Shown piece after piece: positions 6,984 through 16,006 of a stretch of DNA of 45,719 nt. The notes beneath the pieces were generated by a model, which ran no database searches, was not told the DNA's origin, and was given only the letters and a program-made list of their open reading frames with translations. Numbering within the stretch: the stretch's first letter is position 1; every line of letters begins with the position of its first letter. The position numbers and the translations under genes were made by a program. The stretch lies in the NCBI RefSeq assembly GCF_002920635.1, contig NZ_PQSR01000064.1, positions 1-45,719 of the forward strand, read 5' to 3'. Origin of the DNA: Streptomyces sp. Ru72. GTDB taxonomy: Bacteria > Actinomycetota > Actinomycetes > Streptomycetales > Streptomycetaceae.

Positions 6984-7892
6984 ATGCGACACTCTCGACC
7001 GCTTCGGCGCTCCGGAGAGCACTCCCGCCCGCTCTCCCGCTCGCCCCACGGGCCCCGCTCGCCCTGGCGGGCCGGACTGGCGCGACTGGCCTTCCGTGTC
7101 CCCCTGGCCCTGCTCCTGCCCTGCGCCCTCGCCGCCGTCATGCTCCTCCTCCAGGCACCCGCCGCCGCGTTCCCCGCCGGCCCGGCTCCCACATGCTCCG
7201 GGCGGGACCAGCACACCTTCCCCCTCACCGCCCGCATCCGCGGCGGGCCCAGGACCTACGCGGCCGGTGGCGCCGCGCACACCTGGTACATCGACCTGAA
7301 GAACACCTCCGCGCAGACCTGCGGCAACATCCACCCCGTGCTCGTCCTCGTCGACACCCGCCGCGCACTGACGGCCGCCCAGGCCGAACTGGAGTTCTTC
7401 GAGGGCGACCACCCACACCCCGTCGCCTTCCAACGCACCGACGAGCAGGAACTGGTCGGCCCCTTCGACGACGGCTTCCCCGGCTTCACCGTGGCCCCGG
7501 GCCGGACCCTCAGCGTGAAGGTGCGGCTCGCGTTCGCCTCCGGAGCCTCGAAGGACGAGGTCGTCGCGACCGCCGCGATCGTGCGGCGGCAGGGCGACAA
7601 CGGCGACTGGGTCGGTCAGTCGGACGACTACCGGTTCACGATCGAGGCCGGCGCCCGGACGGAACCGGAACCCACGTCCTCCTCGCCCGCCCCCCGCCGC
7701 AGTGCGGCCGCCGAGGCGCTCGCCGACACCGGCCCCCGGGCGCCGCGCGGACTCGGCACGATGGCCGGCGGACTGCTCCTGACGGCGGGCGGCCTCCTCG
7801 CCGCGGGCCTGCCTCTGCTGCTGTACCGGTGGCACCGCCGGGCCCGCGCGCGCTACGCCGTGCCCGGCGGGAAGGAGGCCGACCGGCCCTGA
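6984..7892 (+). CDS. Secreted surface protein with LADTG sortase-sorting signal
   Basis: 302-aa exported protein. A long basic N-terminus leads into a signal segment (about 38-60, RVPLALLLPCALAAVMLLL) with cleavage near AAAFPAG. The ectodomain has two Cys (about residues 72 and 112) that could pair. At the C-terminus LADTG (246-250) is followed by a membrane segment and the tail RWHRRARAR, the three-part sorting signal; LAxTG is the form preferred by actinobacterial class E sortases. No ribosome-binding site precedes the ATG, but CATATC lies about 7 nt upstream, so a leaderless transcript is possible. The ectodomain family is not recognised. A sortase gene lies 1.6 kb downstream, but it is class F. 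Confidence 0.85.
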   Translation: MRHSRPLRRSGEHSRPLSRSPHGPRSPWRAGLARLAFRVPLALLLPCALAAVMLLLQAPAAAFPAGPAPTCSGRDQHTFPLTARIRGGPRTYAAGGAAHTWYIDLKNTSAQTCGNIHPVLVLVDTRRALTAAQAELEFFEGDHPHPVAFQRTDEQELVGPFDDGFPGFTVAPGRTLSVKVRLAFASGASKDEVVATAAIVRRQGDNGDWVGQSDDYRFTIEAGARTEPEPTSSSPAPRRSAAAEALADTGPRAPRGLGTMAGGLLLTAGGLLAAGLPLLLYRWHRRARARYAVPGGKEADRP

Positions 7893-7972
7893 TTACGCTG
7901 GGGCCCCGGGCGCACCGTCTTCCGGCGTCCCCGGAGTCCCCGGTTCCCCTTGCGTACGGCAGGAGATCGCAC

Positions 7973-8752
7973 ATGGCAGAGCGCAAGCCCATCGAGTCAT
8001 GGCTCACCGACATGGACGGCGTGCTCATCCACGAAGGTGTTCCGATCCCCGGTGCCGACGCCTTTCTGAAGAAGCTGCGCGAGTCCGGCAAGCCCTTCCT
8101 CGTGCTCACCAACAACTCGATCTACACCCCGCGCGACCTGCACGCCCGGCTGCGCCGCATGGGTCTGGACGTGCCGGTGGACAACATCTGGACCTCGGCC
8201 CTGGCCACCGCCAAGTTCCTGGACGACCAGCGGCCCGGCGGGACCGCGTACGTCATCGGCGAGGCCGGCCTGACCACGGCGCTGCACGACATCGGCTACA
8301 TCCTGACCGACCACGAGCCCGACTACGTGGTCCTCGGCGAGACCCGCACCTACTCGTTCGAGGCGATGACCAGGGCCGTCCGGCTGATCAAGGACGGCGC
8401 CCGGTTCATCTGCACCAACCCCGACGAGACCGGCCCCTCCACCGAGGGCCCGCTGCCCGCCACCGGAGCGGTCGCCGCGCTGATCACCAAGGCGAGCGGC
8501 AAGAAGCCGTACTTCGCGGGCAAGCCGAACCCGCTGATGATGCGGACGGGCCTGAACACGATCGGGGCGCACTCCGAGACCAGCGCGATGATCGGCGACC
8601 GGATGGACACCGACGTACTGGCCGGCATCGAGGCCGGCATGCAGACGTTCCTGGTGCTCACCGGGCTGACCACGCCCGAGGACATCGACCGCTACCCGTT
8701 CCGCCCGTCCCATGTCGTGAACTCGATCGCGGACCTCGTCGACCGGGTCTGA
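7973..8752 (+). CDS. HAD-IIA family phosphatase (NagD-like)
   Basis: 259-aa cytoplasmic hydrolase of the HAD superfamily, subclass IIA. The four motifs are in order: DMDGVLI with nucleophile Asp13 and acid Asp15, VLTNNS near residue 45, the lysine in AGKPNPLM near 185, and IGDRMDTDVLAG near 208. The C2-type cap lies between. NagD-like enzymes dephosphorylate nucleotides and sugar phosphates, and the substrate here is unknown. AGGAGA is 6 nt upstream of the ATG. It sits between two cell-surface genes with no obvious functional link. Confidence 0.93.
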   Translation: MAERKPIESWLTDMDGVLIHEGVPIPGADAFLKKLRESGKPFLVLTNNSIYTPRDLHARLRRMGLDVPVDNIWTSALATAKFLDDQRPGGTAYVIGEAGLTTALHDIGYILTDHEPDYVVLGETRTYSFEAMTRAVRLIKDGARFICTNPDETGPSTEGPLPATGAVAALITKASGKKPYFAGKPNPLMMRTGLNTIGAHSETSAMIGDRMDTDVLAGIEAGMQTFLVLTGLTTPEDIDRYPFRPSHVVNSIADLVDRV

Positions 8753-8882
8753 CGCGCCGGGCGGCCGGTGCCCGTCAGCCCGTGCGGCTCAGGACCCGCC
8801 CCTCGTACGGAGTAGTCGAGGGTCCCGTGCGGATGCGCCGGAGTGCCCGTCGGGGGAGTCTCCTGATATCGGGAGGTTCACG

Positions 8883-9530
8883 ATGGGTTCACTACGACTC
8901 ACCCTCTGTGCGGGTGCCGTCGTCGCGGGCACCGTCATGCCCGCGGCGTACGCGACGGACGCGCAGGGTGTCGTCCTGACCCCCGCGTTCCCCGCGCCGG
9001 GCAGCGATGTCCGGCTGACGGTACGGGGCTGCCCCGGCACGAGCACGACCGGCACCGCGGAGTCGGACGCGTTCGTGGCTCCGGCACGGCTGGTCGGGGG
9101 CGACGGCACACTGTCCGGCGACACCCGGGTCCGCTCGGCCCTGTCGCCGGGCCGGTACCAGGTGACGGTCGGCTGTGACGGCCGGGAGATCAGGGACGCG
9201 CTCACCGTGGCCGGCCCGACGGCGCCCGCACCGGCCGGCGCGACGCCGTCCACCGCCGGTACGACCTCCCCCGCCCCCACGACCTCGCCGTCCGCCCCCT
9301 TCCCGCTCTCCCGCCCCTCCTCTCCCTCCTCCCCCTCGTCCCCGTCCTTCCCCTCATCCCCGGTCGCGCCGGTGCACGCGGGCGGCGGCGGCACGGCGGG
9401 CGCCACCTCCGACGACCCCCGGGTCGCCGTGCCCGGTCTGCGGCACGCGGTGATCGGGCTGGTCCTCGCGGGCGTCGCCGGCGTCGTGGTCGTCGCGCGC
9501 GGTGCCCGCCGGGGCCGTGGCACGGAGTGA
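8883..9530 (+). CDS. Secreted membrane-anchored protein paired with sortase
   Basis: 215-aa protein with a signal peptide (about 1-24, cleaving after AYA), a compact beta-rich domain (about 28-115) with two Cys, a Pro/Ser/Thr linker about 60 residues long with SSPSSPSS-type repeats, and a C-terminal membrane segment (GLVLAGVAGVVVVARGARRGRG). This is the architecture of a sortase substrate, yet no LPxTG or LAxTG motif precedes the hydrophobic segment. The stop is 3 nt from the sortase ATG, so the two are co-transcribed. GGGAGG lies 6 nt before the ATG. The domain family is not recognised; proteins of this shape often accompany class F sortases in Streptomyces. Confidence 0.82.
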   Translation: MGSLRLTLCAGAVVAGTVMPAAYATDAQGVVLTPAFPAPGSDVRLTVRGCPGTSTTGTAESDAFVAPARLVGGDGTLSGDTRVRSALSPGRYQVTVGCDGREIRDALTVAGPTAPAPAGATPSTAGTTSPAPTTSPSAPFPLSRPSSPSSPSSPSFPSSPVAPVHAGGGGTAGATSDDPRVAVPGLRHAVIGLVLAGVAGVVVVARGARRGRGTE

Positions 9531-9533
9531 GCC

Positions 9534-10199
9534 ATGTCCGGGCATGAACGTTCCTGTGGTACCGGGCGCCTGCTGATGGGCGTCGCCTGGGTGATCCTGC
9601 TGCTCGGGCTGTGGATGTGGGGCCGTGAGGTCACCGACGTACGCTCGGGGATCTCCGCGCCGACCACCGGCGACATGGCGGCCGTCGGACGCCCCCCGAC
9701 GGCACAGCTCCCGCCTGCCGCGACGCCGTTGAAGCAGGCCCTGCCGCTGCGCGTCGACATCCCCGACCTGGGCGTGCAGGCACCGGTGGTGGCGCGCGGC
9801 CTGGACGCGCGGGGTGCCGTCGACCCGCCGCCGTTCGACGAGCCGGGGGTGGTCGCGTGGTACCAGGGCGGGGTGACCCCGGGGGCCGCCGGAACGGCGC
9901 TGTTCGTCGGGCACGTCGACACCCGGAGCAAGCCCGCCGTCTTCTACCGGATCGGCACCCTCCGACCGGGCGCCGCGGTGCGGGTGGTCCGCGACGACGG
10001 CAGAGTCGCCGAGTTCACCGTCGAGAGCGTCGAGGTGCTCTCCCGTGACCACTTCGACGCCCGGCAGGCGTACGGGCAGCGCGAACCCGGCCGGGCCGAG
10101 CTGCGGCTGATCACCTGCGGCGGCAGCTACGACAAGGCGAGCGACACGTACTCGGCCAACGTGATCGTGTCGGCGTACCTCACGAGTGGCTCACCGTGA
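9534..10199 (+). CDS. Class F sortase
   Basis: 221-aa cysteine transpeptidase anchored by one N-terminal membrane segment (about 15-33). The sortase fold is recognised by LRVDIPDLGVQAPVV, the catalytic His in TALFVGHVDT and the catalytic Cys in LRLITCGGSYD. The arginine usually found 12-13 residues after the Cys (in a YxxN segment) appears to be replaced: the sequence reads DTYSANVIVSA. Activity may therefore use another Arg or be reduced. The gene follows its partner by 3 nt, with GGAG overlapping the partner's end. A likely substrate is the LADTG protein upstream or proteins elsewhere in the genome. Confidence 0.9.
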   Translation: MSGHERSCGTGRLLMGVAWVILLLGLWMWGREVTDVRSGISAPTTGDMAAVGRPPTAQLPPAATPLKQALPLRVDIPDLGVQAPVVARGLDARGAVDPPPFDEPGVVAWYQGGVTPGAAGTALFVGHVDTRSKPAVFYRIGTLRPGAAVRVVRDDGRVAEFTVESVEVLSRDHFDARQAYGQREPGRAELRLITCGGSYDKASDTYSANVIVSAYLTSGSP

Positions 10200-10254
10200 C
10201 GCGGCGGGTATGTCACGATTGGTGCGGAACGCGGTACAGCCAAGGGGGAGTTGG

Positions 10255-11286
10255 ATGTACGGGACGAGGGGTGCGGGGGCACGCGTGGCCACGGCGGCCG
10301 CGGTGGGAGCCGCGTTACTGCTACTGATGGCCGGGTGTTCCTCTTCCGGGGGCGGGAGCGAGGACAGGAAGGGCGGCTCGGGTGGCGGGATCACCCAGCA
10401 GCCGAAGGCGTCTGACCCCTTCTGGGTCAACCCGGACGGGAACGCGGCACGGCAGGTCGCCGCGTACGAGAAGGCCGGGAGGTCGGCCGAGGCGGAGCAG
10501 ATAAGGAAGATCGCCGAGCAGCCCACGGGGGAGTGGATCAGCCCGGAGAACCCTGAGGCGGAGGCGCGGGGCTTCACCGAGGCCGCCGAGAAGGCGGACC
10601 GTACGGCGCTCCTGGTCCTCTACAACATCCCGCACCGCGACTGCGGCCAGTTCTCGCAGGGCGGCGCGGCCGACGGCAACGCCTACCGGGGGTGGATCGA
10701 CGCCGTGGCCCGGGGCATCGGGGACCGGCGCACGACGGTGGTCCTCGAGCCGGACGCCGTCCTGCACATGGTGGACGGCTGCACACCGGACCAGTTCCAC
10801 GAGGAGCGCTACGACCTGCTCAAGGGCGCGATCACCAAGCTGAAGGCGCTGAGGAACACGCAGGTCTACCTGGACGCGGGCAACGCGGGCTGGCAGCACC
10901 CGGACGAGATCTACCAGCCGCTGAAGCAGGCGGGCGTCGACCGGGCGGACGGCTTCGCGGTGAACGTCTCCAACTTCTACTCGACGGAGGACTCGATCGC
11001 CTACGGCAAGCAGTTGTCGGCGAAGGTCGGCGGCAAGCACTTCGTGGTCGACACCAGCCGCAACGGCAACGGCCCCTACACGGACGGCGACCCGCAGCAG
11101 CGCTGGTGCAACCCGCCGGACCGGGCCCTGGGCGAGCGCCCCACGACGAAGACGGCGGATCCGCTGGTGGACGCCTATCTGTGGGTGAAGCGCCCGGGAG
11201 AGTCCGACGGCACCTGCAAGGGCGGCCCGAAGGCCGGGCAGTGGTGGGCCGACTACGCACTGAAGCTCGCCGCGGGCGGCACGTAG
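10255..11286 (+). CDS. cslZ: GH6 endoglucanase-type lipoprotein (CslZ)
   Basis: 343-aa glycoside hydrolase family 6 enzyme, predicted to cut beta-1,4-glucan outside the cell. The N-terminus is a lipoprotein signal with lipobox LMAGC (Cys28), so it is membrane-tethered, and a short Gly/Ser linker follows. GH6 residues are in place: Asp129 in HRDCGQ, proton donor Asp167 in LEPDAV, Asp266 in VVDTSRNGNGP, and the WCNPPDRALG...DAYLWVKRPGESDG block. It is convergent with glxA-cslA, as expected for the cslA/glxA/cslZ locus, where it is thought to trim or release the glucan made by CslA. The start is ATG 10255 after GGGGGAG with a short 4-nt spacer. Confidence 0.92.
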   Translation: MYGTRGAGARVATAAAVGAALLLLMAGCSSSGGGSEDRKGGSGGGITQQPKASDPFWVNPDGNAARQVAAYEKAGRSAEAEQIRKIAEQPTGEWISPENPEAEARGFTEAAEKADRTALLVLYNIPHRDCGQFSQGGAADGNAYRGWIDAVARGIGDRRTTVVLEPDAVLHMVDGCTPDQFHEERYDLLKGAITKLKALRNTQVYLDAGNAGWQHPDEIYQPLKQAGVDRADGFAVNVSNFYSTEDSIAYGKQLSAKVGGKHFVVDTSRNGNGPYTDGDPQQRWCNPPDRALGERPTTKTADPLVDAYLWVKRPGESDGTCKGGPKAGQWWADYALKLAAGGT

Positions 11287-11327
11287 CGCCGATCGGTGCG
11301 CCGGCCAGGAGTGTCCGGTGTGACAGC

Positions 11328-11358
11328 GGGGGCGCCCTCAAAGGCCAAGGGCGCCCCC
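11328..11358. terminator. Bidirectional terminator between cslZ and glxA
   Basis: An 11-bp perfect stem (GGGGGCGCCCT / AGGGCGCCCCC) with a 9-nt loop lies in the 85-bp gap between the two convergent genes. Confidence 0.8.
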
Positions 11359-11371
11359 ATCTGCGTACGAG

Positions 11372-13309
11372 CTACGGCACCTTGACCCACTGCGCCACCG
11401 ACGGCGTCCCCTGGTCGTCGTCGGCGAACAGCATGTACCAGCCCGGAAGGACAAGGTTCCGGTTCTTCGGGACGGTCACCGTGAGCTTGTCCCCGGCCGC
11501 CTTGAAGTCGAGGGCGATCGACCGCTGGTCCACGTCGGTGACGTGCGTCGACGCACTCGGCCGGATCAGCCGCACCTTCCGGATCGCCGACGCGTGCTGC
11601 GAGGTGAAGGTGCCCGAGGCGCCCGGTGCGATGGTCTGCGGCCCGCCCGACAGCGACGGCCGCGCATCCCGGTACAGGTACGGCGGTGTGTAGATCTCGA
11701 CTCGCTGCTCGAACGTGCCCGGTTTGGTGTTCGCCTTGTCGCCGTACAGCGAGTCCGAACCGAAGAACATCACCCGCCCGTCGGGCAGCAGGATCGATCC
11801 CGAGTGGTAGTTGCGGCCCACCAGCGGGTCGGCGACCCGCTTGAAGGTGTTGCTGTCCGGGTGGTAGATCCGCGCCTGGAGGATGTCGGAGTCGCTGCGG
11901 CCGCGGTAGTCCTCCGAGCCGCCCGAGACGAGCACCGTGTCGTCGGGCAGGACCGAGGACTGCGGGTAGCGGGTTCCCTTCTCCAGCGACGGCCCGTCGA
12001 CGAACCTCGGGTTCTTGTCCTTCAGGTCGATCAGCCGGGTCTTCCTGCTGGACAGCTTGGACTCGCCGACCCCGCCGCCGCCGATCACCAGGTACTTCTC
12101 GTCCTGCGCGGGCGGCAGCAGCACCGTGCCGGACGTCTCCATCATGTTCGGGTCGCCGAGCCCGGGCAGCTTGGTGAACTCGTTGGTGCCGACGTCCCAG
12201 ATGCCGGGGTCGCGGCCCACGTCGTCCGGTCCGTAGCCCGCGTTCGAGCCCGAGTAGAAGATCTTGCCGTTCTGCATCAGGAACAGCGCGGGATAGGTGG
12301 GGAACTGACGGATCTTCGGTGTGTACGCCCACTTCTTCGTCTTCGGGTCGAAGACCTCATTCTTGCCGGGGACCAGCTGCCCGATGTCGTCGAGGCCGGA
12401 GACACTGAGGATCTTCCCGTCGCTCAGCGTGGTGAGCGTCGGGTACCAGCGGGCCTCGTTCATCGGATCGACCTTGATGTACTTCTCCGCGACCGGGTCG
12501 AACTCGTAGGCGTCCCGGATCCCCTGGAAGTCCTTCTTGTCGAGGGCGAGCTTCTGCGCGATGCCGTAGGTGTTGCGGGCGTCGACGCCGGTCAGGCCCT
12601 GGATGCGATAGTTGTCCTGGGTGCCGGTCTCGTACTTCGCCCCGCTCCTGACCGCCTCCACGTAGATACGGCCGAGACCGGGGTCGTTGCGCAGGAACCT
12701 CCCGGTCTTCTTGTCGAACACCTTCGTCGCGCGCGGTACGAGCACCGGGTCCTTGGACACGAACGTCTTGCCGTTCTCCCTGCCCTTGAAACCGGTGCCC
12801 GCCGGCAGGGTGATCGGCTTGTCCGGGTTCTCGTTGTGGACGATCATCAGGCCGCCGGCCTTGGTGACGTCGCCCTTCAGTTTCTCGTACCGCTTGGTGC
12901 CACCCGCGATCAGGATCTTGCCGTCCGCGAGCTGGGTGTGGCCCGTGCAGAACAGGTCGTTCGGCGTCGGCACCTTCTTGACGGTGCCCTTGACCGGGTC
13001 CCAGATCCGGGTGTCGAACTGCTTCCTGTCGAAGTTCTCCTGGTTGTTGCCCGACCCGGCGATCATCAGCACCTTGCCGGTGTGCAGCAGCACCGCGTGA
13101 ATGGTGTCCTGGCGGTACTCCTTGGGGAACTCGACGATCTGCCAGTGACCGTTCTCCGCCTTGTACTCGGGCTTGTTGATGACGTAGTCGTGGTACTGCG
13201 CCGTGCCGAAGCGGTACAGCCACGGGCCGTTCATTCCGCCCAGCGCGAGGACCACCGCCGTGCCGAGCGCGAGCCGTCGAGCGCGACGGCGGCCGGCCTG
13301 GTCATTCAT
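11372..13309 (-). CDS. glxA: GlxA, mononuclear copper radical oxidase (galactose-oxidase family)
   Basis: 645-aa kelch-type copper radical oxidase anchored by one N-terminal membrane segment (about 12-32). Expected residues by my count: Cys121 (DLFCTGH) and Tyr289 (EARWYPT) for the Tyr-Cys cofactor, stacking Trp288, copper ligands Tyr501-His502 (GRNYHSG) and His589 (ASTHVTDVDQR). Seven kelch-like LxDGKIL...G repeats and a C-terminal DUF1929 (Ig-like) domain complete it. In S. lividans and S. coelicolor GlxA oxidises the glucan made by CslA at hyphal tips and is needed for aerial growth. Its ATG overlaps the cslA stop by 4 nt (ATGA), so the two are translationally coupled. Confidence 0.96.
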   Translation of the reverse strand: MNDQAGRRRARRLALGTAVVLALGGMNGPWLYRFGTAQYHDYVINKPEYKAENGHWQIVEFPKEYRQDTIHAVLLHTGKVLMIAGSGNNQENFDRKQFDTRIWDPVKGTVKKVPTPNDLFCTGHTQLADGKILIAGGTKRYEKLKGDVTKAGGLMIVHNENPDKPITLPAGTGFKGRENGKTFVSKDPVLVPRATKVFDKKTGRFLRNDPGLGRIYVEAVRSGAKYETGTQDNYRIQGLTGVDARNTYGIAQKLALDKKDFQGIRDAYEFDPVAEKYIKVDPMNEARWYPTLTTLSDGKILSVSGLDDIGQLVPGKNEVFDPKTKKWAYTPKIRQFPTYPALFLMQNGKIFYSGSNAGYGPDDVGRDPGIWDVGTNEFTKLPGLGDPNMMETSGTVLLPPAQDEKYLVIGGGGVGESKLSSRKTRLIDLKDKNPRFVDGPSLEKGTRYPQSSVLPDDTVLVSGGSEDYRGRSDSDILQARIYHPDSNTFKRVADPLVGRNYHSGSILLPDGRVMFFGSDSLYGDKANTKPGTFEQRVEIYTPPYLYRDARPSLSGGPQTIAPGASGTFTSQHASAIRKVRLIRPSASTHVTDVDQRSIALDFKAAGDKLTVTVPKNRNLVLPGWYMLFADDDQGTPSVAQWVKVP

Positions 13310-15243
13310 TTCTTGCGTCCCCCAAGAGCGATCTGCATGGTCTGGTCGTCATGTCCGGCCAAGGCGGACCGCTGCCCCGGTGTGTGCGTCCCGGTGGGCT
13401 GGTGCGGGATCACCGCGGTGTCCTGCGGCTCGTCCGCCGCGGCCGGCTTCCTCTTCGCCTGCCGCAGGGTCCAGCGCCAGGCGACGATCGGTGAGGCCGT
13501 GATCAGCAGGGCGAGCGAGGCCCAGGTGATCATCGCGGGGTGGGAGTGGCCGAGGAGGAGACCGGCGGCGATCGAGCCGCCGAAGACCAGGATGAAGAAC
13601 AGGTGGATCCGGAACGTCCCGAACAACGTGTCCGGGCTGGCCGAATCGCCCTTGGGGGTCACCACGAACCTGCTCTTGCGGCGCAGTACCGCGTCCATGA
13701 GCGAGCGGGCGTAGACCGGCGCGGACAGCGCCGACATCACCATGCCCGCCACACCGCCGGAGCCCTCCGGCTCGTGCGGGGAGACGTTGTGCCGGCGGTT
13801 CCAGATGTACAGGCCGATCTGGAGGGCCGACGCGTTGCCGTACAGCATCAGCCACACCGTCGGGTCGATGTTCACACCCGAGGCGCCCAGGCCCAGGAAC
13901 AGGGCGCAACTCAGCGCCGCGAGGATCCAGTTGAGGGCCGACATCGGGTAGAAGATGATCATCATGGTGTAGTTGAAGAGCTTGCCGGGCGGCAGTGAGA
14001 AGAATCCCTTCCAGTACTGCTTGAGGATCGTCTCGTAGGTGCCCCGCGACCAGCGCAGCTGCTGGGTGAAGAAGTCCGTCCAGGCGGCCGGGCCCTCGCC
14101 GACCGCGAGCACGTCCGGGGTGTAGACCGACTTCCACTTCTTTCCGGTGGCCGGGTTCCGGTGGCGGTGCATCTCGAACCCGGTCGCCATGTCCTCGGTG
14201 ATCGAGTCGTACAGACCGCCGATCTGCTTCAGGGCGCTGATCCGCACGGCGTTGGAGGTGCCGACGAACATGGGCGCGCCGTAGCGGTTGCCGGCGCGCT
14301 GGATCAGCGCGTGGAAGAGGAACTGCTGCGACTCGGCGGCCTTGGTGACGAAGGTGTCGTAGTTGCCGTACACCTGCGGGCCGATGACGAAGCCCACGTC
14401 CGGGTCGCGGAAGTAACCGAGCATCCGCTCGAGGTAGTTGGGCAGCGGCACGTGGTCGGTGTCGACGGAGGCGAAGTAGTCGTAGTCGTCGCCGTGCGCC
14501 TCCAGCCAGGCGTTGTAGTTGCCGTGCTTGGTCTTCGCCCGGTGCGGTCCCGTGGGCCGGTTCCACTTCTCGACGCCCTTGCGGGTGAAGTGGTGCACGC
14601 CCAGACGCTCGCAGACCCGCTTCACCTCGGGGTCGTCGCCCTCGTCGAGGAGCCAGACATGCAGAACGCCCCGGTGGCGCAGCCGGACGGCGGCCTCCAG
14701 GGTCTTCGTCACCATCGACAGCGGTTCCTTGCCGGGCACGTAGGTGGTGATGAAAGCGACTCTGCTGCCGGTCTCGGGCACCACCGGGACCGGGTCGCGG
14801 GCGACCAGGGTGGCATGCGCGTTCGACAGTACGTTCATGCACCGGAAGAACTCGATCAGGCCGATCGCGACAAGCATCACGATGTCGAGGGCCGGCAGGA
14901 AGTCGTAGGCGGGATAGTCGCGTTCGGTCCAGTGTTCGGGCTGCAGCAGCCAGGCGAGCAGGATCAGCGACAGCAGCGGCGCCGCGCCCAGCATGAGGGC
15001 GGCGCGGACGCGGTGCGGTTCCTGGGAGAGCAGTGAGCGGTACTGGACCTTGTACGGCTTGGTCGGGTCCGGTTCGGTGAGCGGACCCGCCAGCCGGCTG
15101 TAGTGCTCGTAGTCGTATCTGGGCAGCGTCCGTTTGATCCGGTGGATGGTGCCGGTGTGGCCCGTTCGGTGCGACACCACCCTGAGCCGGGTCGTCTCTG
15201 ACGGATCGAAGTCCTGCCGGGCGCCCGTCGGCGTCGACGTCAT
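13306..15243 (-). CDS. cslA: CslA, cellulose-synthase-like glycosyltransferase family 2
   Basis: 645-aa integral membrane processive GT2 enzyme that makes a beta-linked glucan at the growing hyphal tip. Two N-terminal membrane segments (about 81-100 and 116-137) flank the start of a cytoplasmic GT-A domain with the D,D,D,QxxRW signature: DEGDD 200-204, DTD 261-263, TED 349-351, QQLRW 394-398. Further membrane segments follow from about 416. There is no PilZ domain, unlike BcsA, so c-di-GMP control would have to be indirect. GGGGGGAA is about 8 nt before the ATG. It is first gene of the cslA-glxA operon. Confidence 0.96.
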   Translation of the reverse strand: MTSTPTGARQDFDPSETTRLRVVSHRTGHTGTIHRIKRTLPRYDYEHYSRLAGPLTEPDPTKPYKVQYRSLLSQEPHRVRAALMLGAAPLLSLILLAWLLQPEHWTERDYPAYDFLPALDIVMLVAIGLIEFFRCMNVLSNAHATLVARDPVPVVPETGSRVAFITTYVPGKEPLSMVTKTLEAAVRLRHRGVLHVWLLDEGDDPEVKRVCERLGVHHFTRKGVEKWNRPTGPHRAKTKHGNYNAWLEAHGDDYDYFASVDTDHVPLPNYLERMLGYFRDPDVGFVIGPQVYGNYDTFVTKAAESQQFLFHALIQRAGNRYGAPMFVGTSNAVRISALKQIGGLYDSITEDMATGFEMHRHRNPATGKKWKSVYTPDVLAVGEGPAAWTDFFTQQLRWSRGTYETILKQYWKGFFSLPPGKLFNYTMMIIFYPMSALNWILAALSCALFLGLGASGVNIDPTVWLMLYGNASALQIGLYIWNRRHNVSPHEPEGSGGVAGMVMSALSAPVYARSLMDAVLRRKSRFVVTPKGDSASPDTLFGTFRIHLFFILVFGGSIAAGLLLGHSHPAMITWASLALLITASPIVAWRWTLRQAKRKPAAADEPQDTAVIPHQPTGTHTPGQRSALAGHDDQTMQIALGGRKK

Positions 15244-15899
15244 GAGTCATTCCCCCCGCACGCACAGATGCGTGTGTGTTTTTGCTGGCTTTCGCCCGCT
15301 TTTGGTCCCCCTCGACCTTGGCGGACGAATCAGTGACAGGTCGGCGTCACCGCGTCATCTCCACGATATCGACACGAAGAGCGACCGTCCGGTTGCACGG
15401 CGTCCCCCTCGACGTCCGTTTCTGCGGGGCCCCCATCCCCGCGCCCGGCAACCGGTCCATACCCCCAACTGCAATGCAACGGCAGTCCCTTGGAGCCCAG
15501 GGTTCTATGGCGTCCGGCTTGATCGCAAGATGCGAAACGCGGTGTTTACCGGTCATACCGGCTCAATGGGTCGTTTCTTGGTGCCTTGTGGTGCGGTTGC
15601 GACCACTCGTGCACGGATGTTGAGGAAGTGGTTCCTTACGGCACCATTGGCTCCGCTTGGCCGACGGCACGGCACGGTGCAACGCGGTGGTGGTGCCCTG
15701 TGCGCCGGAGGGTGTCAGTGCGGCCGGCGCGGAGGCGGGGGGCGTCCGTGCCGGACCCTGCGACCGCGGGCGGACCTGGCGCAAGCGCCGTACGCGCGGG
15801 GCGCGGCCGCAGGTGAGCCCGGGGCCGTACGTGCGGGGCGGCGGGGCGGTTGCCGGTCGGGTGTCGTGCACGCCAGGCGGCGACGGCAGCCGACCTGAA
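15244..15899. other. Long gene-free upstream region of cslA
   Basis: About 650 bp with lower coding bias than the surroundings. Open frames here have no recognisable product, no good ribosome-binding sites and mixed codon use. It presumably holds the cslA promoter (minus strand). A short CGTGTGTGTTTTTGC stretch lies close to cslA. No operator was identified with confidence. Confidence 0.5.
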
Positions 15900-15953
15900 G
15901 GGGGTGTGGGTGGCGAAGCCCCCACAAGGCGCGGCGGAGCCGCGCAGAAACGA

Positions 15954-16000
15954 CGATGGCGAGGCATGTTCGCGCTTTCCGCGAACATGCCTCGCCATCG
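15954..16000 (-). terminator. 21-bp perfect hairpin after tRNA-Lys
   Basis: Two 21-nt perfectly complementary arms (15954-15974 and 15980-16000) enclose a 5-nt loop CTTTC. On the minus strand the hairpin starts 6 nt after the tRNA and is followed by TCGTTTC. It is an unusually long, intrinsic-terminator-like stem. Confidence 0.8.
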
Positions 16001-16006
16001 CCATCG

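Noticed and set aside
13306..15243. PilZ or c-di-GMP binding site in CslA
   Set aside because: No RxxxR...(D/N)xSxxG motif is present in the C-terminal part.
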